64,000 bases of DNA from Phallusia mammillata (taxonomy: Eukaryota > Chordata > Ascidiacea > Phlebobranchia > Ascidiidae): NCBI GenBank assembly GCA_003260075.1, contig QLIY01000484.1, forward strand, positions 23,833 to 87,832, in the 5' to 3' direction. Below, piece after piece: positions 57,973 through 64,000 of the stretch; the stretch's first letter is position 1, and each line of letters begins with the position of its first letter. A program made the translations under genes and the position numbers. The notes beneath the pieces are model-generated. The model was not told the DNA's origin. It saw only the letters and a program-made list of their open reading frames with translations, and did no database searches.

Positions 57973-60274
57973 ATGGCCATAGCAGTGGCACAATCACACC
58001 ACATGTTCGGGCTTCGGCCCAGCATAACAGGTAGCATTAGCTATCTGGATGAGCAGACGATAGTCTTTCCATCTGGCAACCAGGTGATTCGATTTAACAT
58101 TGATCAAAAGCAGCAGAGATTTATACCTGGATCCGAAAAATCACAAGGTAAGTTTGCTGTTATGCTTTTTGTTAAATATAAACTAATATTAAACATATGT
58201 GTTAGGTATGACTGCAATAGCTCTCAGTCCTAACAGACGTTATGTGGCAATTGCGGAAAAAGGTGAAAAGCCAACTGTCACTGTGTATGATATGTTGCAC
58301 GATCAATCAAAGAAGAGGAAGGTAACAAATCGTATTAAGGTGTTTTACTTCCTTACTAAGTGTTTTTATATTCCTTTTTTAAATCTAGACTCTGACTGCA
58401 CCCGATCTACAAACTCATGAATTTGTGAGCCTTGCATTTTCCCCAGACTCAAAGTACCTAATAGCTCAAGGGGCTAGACCAGAATGGATGCTTGTGTATT
58501 GGGCTTGGGAAAAGTCAAAAATTATGGCTACAATGAAAACCACAAACCAAACTGGCCAGCCAGTCTATCAGGTAAACTCGAGTTATACTTTGTTTTGGGC
58601 TTGAGCGACACTACATGAATATATTTAAAACTATGTCCTGTAATAACAGGTTAGCTTTAATCCTCAAGACAACACTCAAATTTGTGTTACTGGAAATCAC
58701 ATCTTCAAACTTTTTCGGTATGCTGAGGGCAACCTGAAGCAGTTTGGCTTTCAAAAAATGGAACCACAAAACTACCTGTCACATGCCTGGGTAGGCCGTT
58801 TTTACCAGCTTTTTTGAAGTAATTTACCAGTATAAATGCATGATTCTAAATCAATTAACAGGTTTCTGATGAGCGTGTTGTAGTGGGAAGTGACACTGGA
58901 AGATTGCTATTGTTTGAAAATGGAGAACTAAAGTCTGAATTTCATGCTGCTCTCCCTGCAGGATCTACTGCTGAGACCAACAGCATAAGGTCAGTTGATG
59001 CACATACGACTTTCTTTCATATGAATGCGAAAGTGTTTGTAATAAACATGTCCAACAGGGCCAGTACAAGTGTGATTCCTGAGGATGCTGTGAGTGCATC
59101 GGGGGGGGGGTGGTTTTCTTTCATATGAATGTGAAAGTGTTTGTAATAAACATGTTCAACAGGGCCAGTACAAGTGTGATTCCTGAGGATGCTGTGAGTG
59201 CATCAGGTAGTGGACTTGGCACAACCCAAATCACATCAGTCGTTGCTCATTCTAAAGGTTTTGCCTGTGCTGGTGGGACAGGGTCTGTGCACTTGTTTGA
59301 GAAGACTGACGAGAAAGACTTCTATCGCAAAACAAGAATTGTTAAAGTAAGCTTTGTACATTTAAAATGTTTTGATGTCATCTATTTTATTGAATGCCTG
59401 GAAATTATATTTTCAGATACCACCCGACCCACATAGCACTGATCCTACACAAGCTGAAAATCAGTTAATTGTGGCCCTAACAGTGAGTCCAAGTGAGGAA
59501 ATGTTGGTGGCAGCTACTGACCATAGTCAGCTGTATGGAATTGCATTAGGGGGGGGGGATTGACAGTAAGTCCAAGTGAGGAGATGTTGGTGGCAGCTAC
59601 TGACCATAGTCAGCTGTATGGAATTGCATTATCTTCTGCTGATCTGGGAAAAGGTGGGTTAACATGAAATCCATTCTTGTCCTGATAGAACTTGTAAATA
59701 TTTTTTTTCTCATAAAATGGATGAATGCCTTGTTTCTGGAAAAACCCTATTCCTATGCTTTACTTCACTTAACTTAGTATGGTTTACTTGACATCTGTGT
59801 TTATTTGCAGGTGAACAAGCAACTTTTGAACCACTCACACACTCCTTTCATAGCAGCAGCATCACTGGTCTTGATGTCTGTATTCGCAAACCGCTTATTG
59901 CAACATGCTCACTGGATCGATCAGTCAGAATATGGAATTATGAAACCAAGTGAGTAATTTTACCATTTTTTTGTTTAATAATAAAGTTACTAGCCGTTTC
60001 CCAGTGGTTGTATCCAGCAGTGGGAATTTTGTCAGCCGGTTATATCATAAAGTCATATTTTTCAGTCGGTTTATTGACAGCAACCAGTAAGGGGGGGGGG
60101 TACTAGCCGTTTCCCAGTGGTTGTATCCAGTAGTGGGAATTTTGTTAGCCGGTTTTATCATAAAGTCATATTTTTCAGTCGGTTTATTGACAGCAACCAG
60201 TAATGCTAACCGGTTTGCTAAACGCTCAAAAATTCGTGGGACGGTTCTATAGAACCGGTGCGAACCGGCTGAAT

Positions 60275-60334
<60 letters not shown>

Positions 60335-63300
60335 CTGATTTATATGAAACAACAAAAAATACTTTTGCTAAGGAATAAGAAAATATTTTATTCCCAGCAC
60401 CCTTGAACTATACAAGGTTTTTCAAGAAGAGGCATACAGCATTGCTTTGCATCCCTCGGGTCTCTATATACTGGTTGGCTTCAGTGACAAGTTAAGAATG
60501 ATGAACATTCTTATTGATGACATCCGGATGTTCAAAGAGCTTACTATCAGAGGGTGCAGAGAGGTAAAACTAAAAACATCTTTGTAATAGCAAATGACTT
60601 TTAAATTCATAGCTCTTTGATTTATTAAATTTAGTATTAATAAAGTACTTCGACAGTTTTTTGTAAAGGCATACTTTTTTTCTAGTGTGCATTCAGCAAT
60701 GGTGGACATCTGTTTGCTGCCGTGCATGGAAATGTTATCCAAGTTTACTCTTCCACAACATTTGAAAATGTCTCCAACCTAAAGGGTCACAATGGCAAGG
60801 TTTGTTGTGTCTGAAGCATACATTTTTTATGTTGTTGATAATTTGCCTATTTGGCATGCAACTAGTGGAAATTGATTTTTGCATATGCAAGTTGTCCCAC
60901 TGTTTAGTGTTATAAGTTTTGTGTTACAGAGTAGACATATTGTACATATTTCCGAAATCCTTTATTGTTTACCAATATTTTATGAAGTAAACCAACTGGT
61001 CTAATCCCTTAACAGTGTTTTACTCAGATTTGTAGAATTCAGCTTGTGGTCATTTTTAGTTGGTATGGGCATATAAACTTGTGGTGTTTTATGAGGGTTA
61101 AAATCAAAGATAATCTAAAAGATATCCTGCACAAAAAAGTTTTAATCAAAGCGACCGAACAGTGTGCTAAATGCATTGTTCAAGTTTTTTTCACAATCTC
61201 CGTATTCACAGGTTCGTGCGATCGCTTGGAGTGCCGACGACAGCAAGTTGATTTCCAGTGGAATGGACGGCGCTGTGTATGAGTGGTCCCCTACTGCCGC
61301 CAAGCGGATGAACGAGGTCGTGCTAAAAACTTGCGCTTACTCCGGAGTTGCAGTGTCACCTAGCGGCAAGCACACATACGCTGTTGGCTCAGACAAAACT
61401 ATCAAGGAAATCACCGAATCGCAGGTTTGTTCAAATCGCTAAATTTCCCGACCAGTAGTTTTGTACAACAAAACTTTTTACTTACCACTGGTACACTTTT
61501 CAGTACGACTTGGCTACTCTTTATATATTACGGGATTGTTATTAACAACAATTTGTTAATGCTTGAGTTGAGTTGAGCAACACAATTAATCACCAAGTTG
61601 GAAATTTAAACAATCACCAAGTTGGAAATTTAAACGTTGAAACGTTATAAAATAGTGGCGGGCGCAATTGGCGGATGATGGCTGAACGCGCTGCAGCAAC
61701 ACCGTAATATAAAGCGTTATGTGCTTTGGTAGATTAAATCGCTTATGGCTTTACTTCCTTATTGCATTACACTTAAATGTTGGCTTGTCATAAGTTTTGA
61801 CTTTGGAACATGACTAAGATGCCGGGCTATATAAAACAGCATCACTTCGAACAAACCTTGTACAAATTTGTCAATATGCCAAAACATATCAATTTTTTTG
61901 TAGATCCTGAGAACTGTGGATGCAAGTGGAATGACCCTCACCCAAGTGGCGATGTCCCATAGCGGGAGAATGCTCTTCTGTGGTACAATGACCGGAGCTC
62001 TTCGTTCCATCAAATATCCACTCACTGATGTTGGTGAATGGACGGAACATCAGGGACACGCATCACAAATAACCAAGGTTTGCAAAACAAATGCACATAA
62101 TACAGGATTAGTTTTATTTAAATCGTAAGATGATGTATAGGTCACAAATAGTTACATAATCTTTTTATTTTTAATATTCAACGAATTTCAAACCAAAATC
62201 CAAAACGTGTAAATCAAGTATGTTTAAATGCACAGAAATTCACTTTCTTCGGGGTAACCTGCAGTTAATGCTTTTACCTGTATTTGATTTTAAACCAGAC
62301 AAAACCTAACATGACATTTCAAAACCTCAGAAATATGGCACGCAAACCTTTTAACCTCATGATTTTGATTCCAGATGAAAATAACTTACGACGATCAGTT
62401 CCTGGTCACTGTGTCCGAGGACGCGTGTTTGGCGATCTGGCGAGTTTCTGACAAAGAAGGGAGGGGAGTAAAACACGACAGGGAAGTCCCCTACGCTGAG
62501 GAGATTCTCATCACCAAGTCCGATCTCGAAGAAAAGGTATTTTTCAAAGATTTGTTGCAAATTGCGAAAAGTTCATGCTAAGGGGCCTGTTGGATCAATG
62601 GTCTTTTTTGCACCTTAGAATCAACTGATGTCGGAACTGAAAACGAGGGTTGAAGAGCTGAAGATGGAAAACGAATACCAACTTCGACTGAAAGATATGA
62701 ATTACAATGAAAAGATCAAGGAACTAACTGAGAAATTTATCCAGGTAGAAATTCATTCATTTGTCTCAAATCCAAAAATTTAAATGACCCGATTTCAAAG
62801 TAAAAAAAAATGCCTTTTACAACTTCTTCTTGTTGTGCTTTCGTGCATTTTTATTTATTTATTGTGTTTTACAGGAAATGGAAAGCTTGAAAACCAAAAA
62901 TCAAGTTTTGAAAACTGAGAAGGAAAAGGAAATTGCAAAACATGAAGAAGAGTTGGCTGAGGTCGTCGATAAACACTCAAAGGACATGCAAGACCTGGGT
63001 GAGATTTATACATTTATTAAGTTTTTTTTTGCAAACCGACGGTATGACAATCTTAATGGTGGTGCCTGGTGAGTGTAACCAGGATCTAACTTTTTTCGGT
63101 CCGAATCCGAAAATGTTATTAAAAAGCCATAGATTGGCCCAAAAGTTTAACGAATAATACAATTTGGCTGACGGTATTTCGTGAAGATCTGCCCAATGTA
63201 TGGCTGTTTGTAATAAATTAATACCCATTCCGTCTGCATGCACATTCCTGTAAAATTATACAAATAAATCGCTTTGAAAAGCCTGATCCGACATACAATT

Positions 63301-64000
63301 CTAGTCGTTTGAAACACAAGGAATATTTTCTTTCAACCCGGACACAAGTTTTTTCGTCGGTAGTTTATTACAAATCACCATGTCTTGTCGCACCTAATGC
63401 GAAACAATTGTCATCAAGAAAACACGATTATGCCCCGCTATAAATTCTTGCATAGTTGGCACCTTTAAACCTGTACTTTACAGTTTACACTCAATACCAC
63501 AAGTTTCTGTTATGAGACCTACATGATAATAGGGGGGGGGGGATTCTTGCATAGTTGGCACCTTTAAACCTGTACTTTACACTCAATACCACAAGTTTCT
63601 GTTATGAGACCTACATGATAATATTACTACAGAATCTACCAACAACCAGAAGCTGATGTTGGAATATGAGAAATACCAGGAGTTGCAAGCCAAGTCACAG
63701 CGGATGCAGGAAGATTATGAGAGACAGCTCCAGGATGCGGATGAGAGCAAGGAACAAGCACTAGAGGAGCTTACCGAGTTTTACGAAACCAAACTTCAGG
63801 AAAAGAGCTCTCAGCTGGAACAGGTAATTTGTGCTGGAACAAACAGAAAACTAAAAACTTTTCACATTGTTTGTTAGATCTTTAGTAATACGATAATAAG
63901 ACATGCATTCCATTTAACAAACAAGCAACTGTTGAATAGATAGGCACTGTTCAGGTAAACTGCGTTGTTAGGAAGTTCAGGCTTGATGGATTTTAATTTC
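57973..64000 (+). CDS. CFAP57: Cilia- and flagella-associated protein 57 (WDR65), 3' truncated by window edge
   Basis: Axonemal WD-repeat/coiled-coil protein linked to inner dynein arm assembly. Exons: 57973-58147, 58206-58321, 58389-58571, 58650-58790, 58862-58989, 59163-59346, 59417-59548 plus 59632-59653 (one exon split by a duplicated join), 59811-59949, 60398-60563, 60686-60799, 61212-61424, 61904-62077, 62375-62536, 62619-62744, 62875-62998, 63633-63823; 830 in-frame residues visible, against about 1250 in human. Start: [18 protein letters not shown], then [15 protein letters not shown] and [12 protein letters not shown] part includes [19 protein letters not shown] and [16 protein letters not shown]; the coiled coil starts near [19 protein letters not shown] and [19 protein letters not shown] and continues through [17 protein letters not shown]. 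The last visible exon ends with a gtaatt donor at 63824. Exons 6 and 7 are partly repeated around G10 runs, and the literal sequence frameshifts at 59549. Confidence 0.96.
59009..59202. repeat. Pair joined by G10, duplicating a CFAP57 exon start
   Basis: Copy 1 about 59009-59100, copy 2 59111-59202; each has the acceptor and the first 40 bases of CFAP57 exon 6 (GGCCAGTACAAGTGTG). Two to four SNPs. Exactly ten G at 59101-59110. Confidence 0.87.
59478..59631. repeat. Pair joined by G10 inside a CFAP57 exon
   Basis: Copy 1 about 59478-59548, copy 2 about 59561-59631, coding for [19 protein letters not shown]. Ten G at 59549-59558 plus the repeat break the frame. Two SNPs, both synonymous-looking (gtgagt/gtaagt, gaaatg/gagatg). 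Confidence 0.9.
60015..60275. mobile_element. hAT MITE of the CAGTGGTGGGATT family, incomplete
   Basis: cagcagtgggaattttgtcagccggtt at the left and accggtgcgaaccggctgaat at the right match 45944-46127. The interior is repeated around G10 (60091-60100), and the right terminus is lost in a 59-base G run at 60276-60334. In a CFAP57 intron. Confidence 0.8.
60276..60334. other. 59-base G run, assembly artefact
   Basis: Replaces the expected end of the adjacent MITE (should read aatcccaccactg), so real sequence is missing here. Confidence 0.75.
63450..63625. repeat. Pair joined by a G run in a CFAP57 intron
   Basis: Copy 1 up to 63531 and copy 2 from 63543 both read attcttgcatagttggcacc and end acctacatgataat. 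Eleven G at 63532-63542. Copy 2 lacks a short aagttt-like piece. Confidence 0.82.

Noticed and set aside
59009-59653. Duplicated CFAP57 exon pieces as alternative or mutually exclusive exons
   Set aside because: The copies are partial, near-identical and separated by exactly ten G, as at intergenic sites.
22848-60334. Long G/C runs as G-quadruplex regulatory elements
   Set aside because: Their association with duplicated flanks, Ns and lost MITE ends points to assembly filler; biological quadruplex function cannot be argued from them.
60203-60406. Frame with polyglycine
   Set aside because: Translation of a MITE end plus the 59-base G run.

Overview
The window looks like nuclear DNA of a solitary ascidian (tunicate), most likely Ciona-like. 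Evidence: compact, AT-rich, intron-containing genes; single-copy chordate genes (EFCAB7, CAPSL, Raver, SGTA, CDC20, TTLL7, CFAP57); many small hAT-type elements; and short stretches present twice with a few per cent difference, as expected when two haplotypes of a very polymorphic genome are joined end to end. The species itself cannot be fixed from sequence alone.

Layout, left to right. 1-1.9 kb: right part of an autonomous hAT transposon with an open transposase frame. 4.2-7.5 kb (minus): unrecognised acidic, proline-rich protein ending in a CaaX box. 8.75-12.4 kb (minus): EFCAB7. 13.2-14.4 kb (plus): CAPSL, divergent from EFCAB7. 15.5-16.5 kb (plus): secreted three-ShKT-domain protein. 17.4-27.3 kb (plus): Raver-type RNA-binding protein with three RRMs. 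29.1-31.5 kb (minus): SGTA co-chaperone. 32.6-35.8 kb (plus): CDC20. 36.8-51.0 kb (plus): TTLL7 tubulin polyglutamylase. 54.35-55.43 kb (minus): small secreted precursor whose first predicted peptide matches the GnRH decapeptide pattern (HW-T-K-W-F-K-PG) with a C-terminal extension and a GKR amidation/cleavage site. 58.0 kb to the right edge (plus): CFAP57 (WDR65), cut by the window end.

The genes do not form an operon. Four of them (EFCAB7, CAPSL, TTLL7, CFAP57) belong to cilia or axonemes, and a strong RFX X-box lies upstream of CFAP57. The most interesting locus is the GnRH-like precursor: it has the signal peptide, decapeptide core and dibasic processing site of the family, but Asp in place of the usual pyroglutamate-forming Gln.

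Reading caution. Homopolymer runs of almost exactly ten C (left of 22.9 kb) or ten G (right of 25.4 kb) usually sit between two near-identical copies of the same 50-400 bases. Together with single N bases they look like assembly joins, not biology. They duplicate parts of exons in the GnRH-like gene, TTLL7 and CFAP57. Exon models below were built by hand from splice signals, reading phase and family resemblance; every gene model except Raver (one unresolved junction) keeps frame throughout once joins are allowed for.
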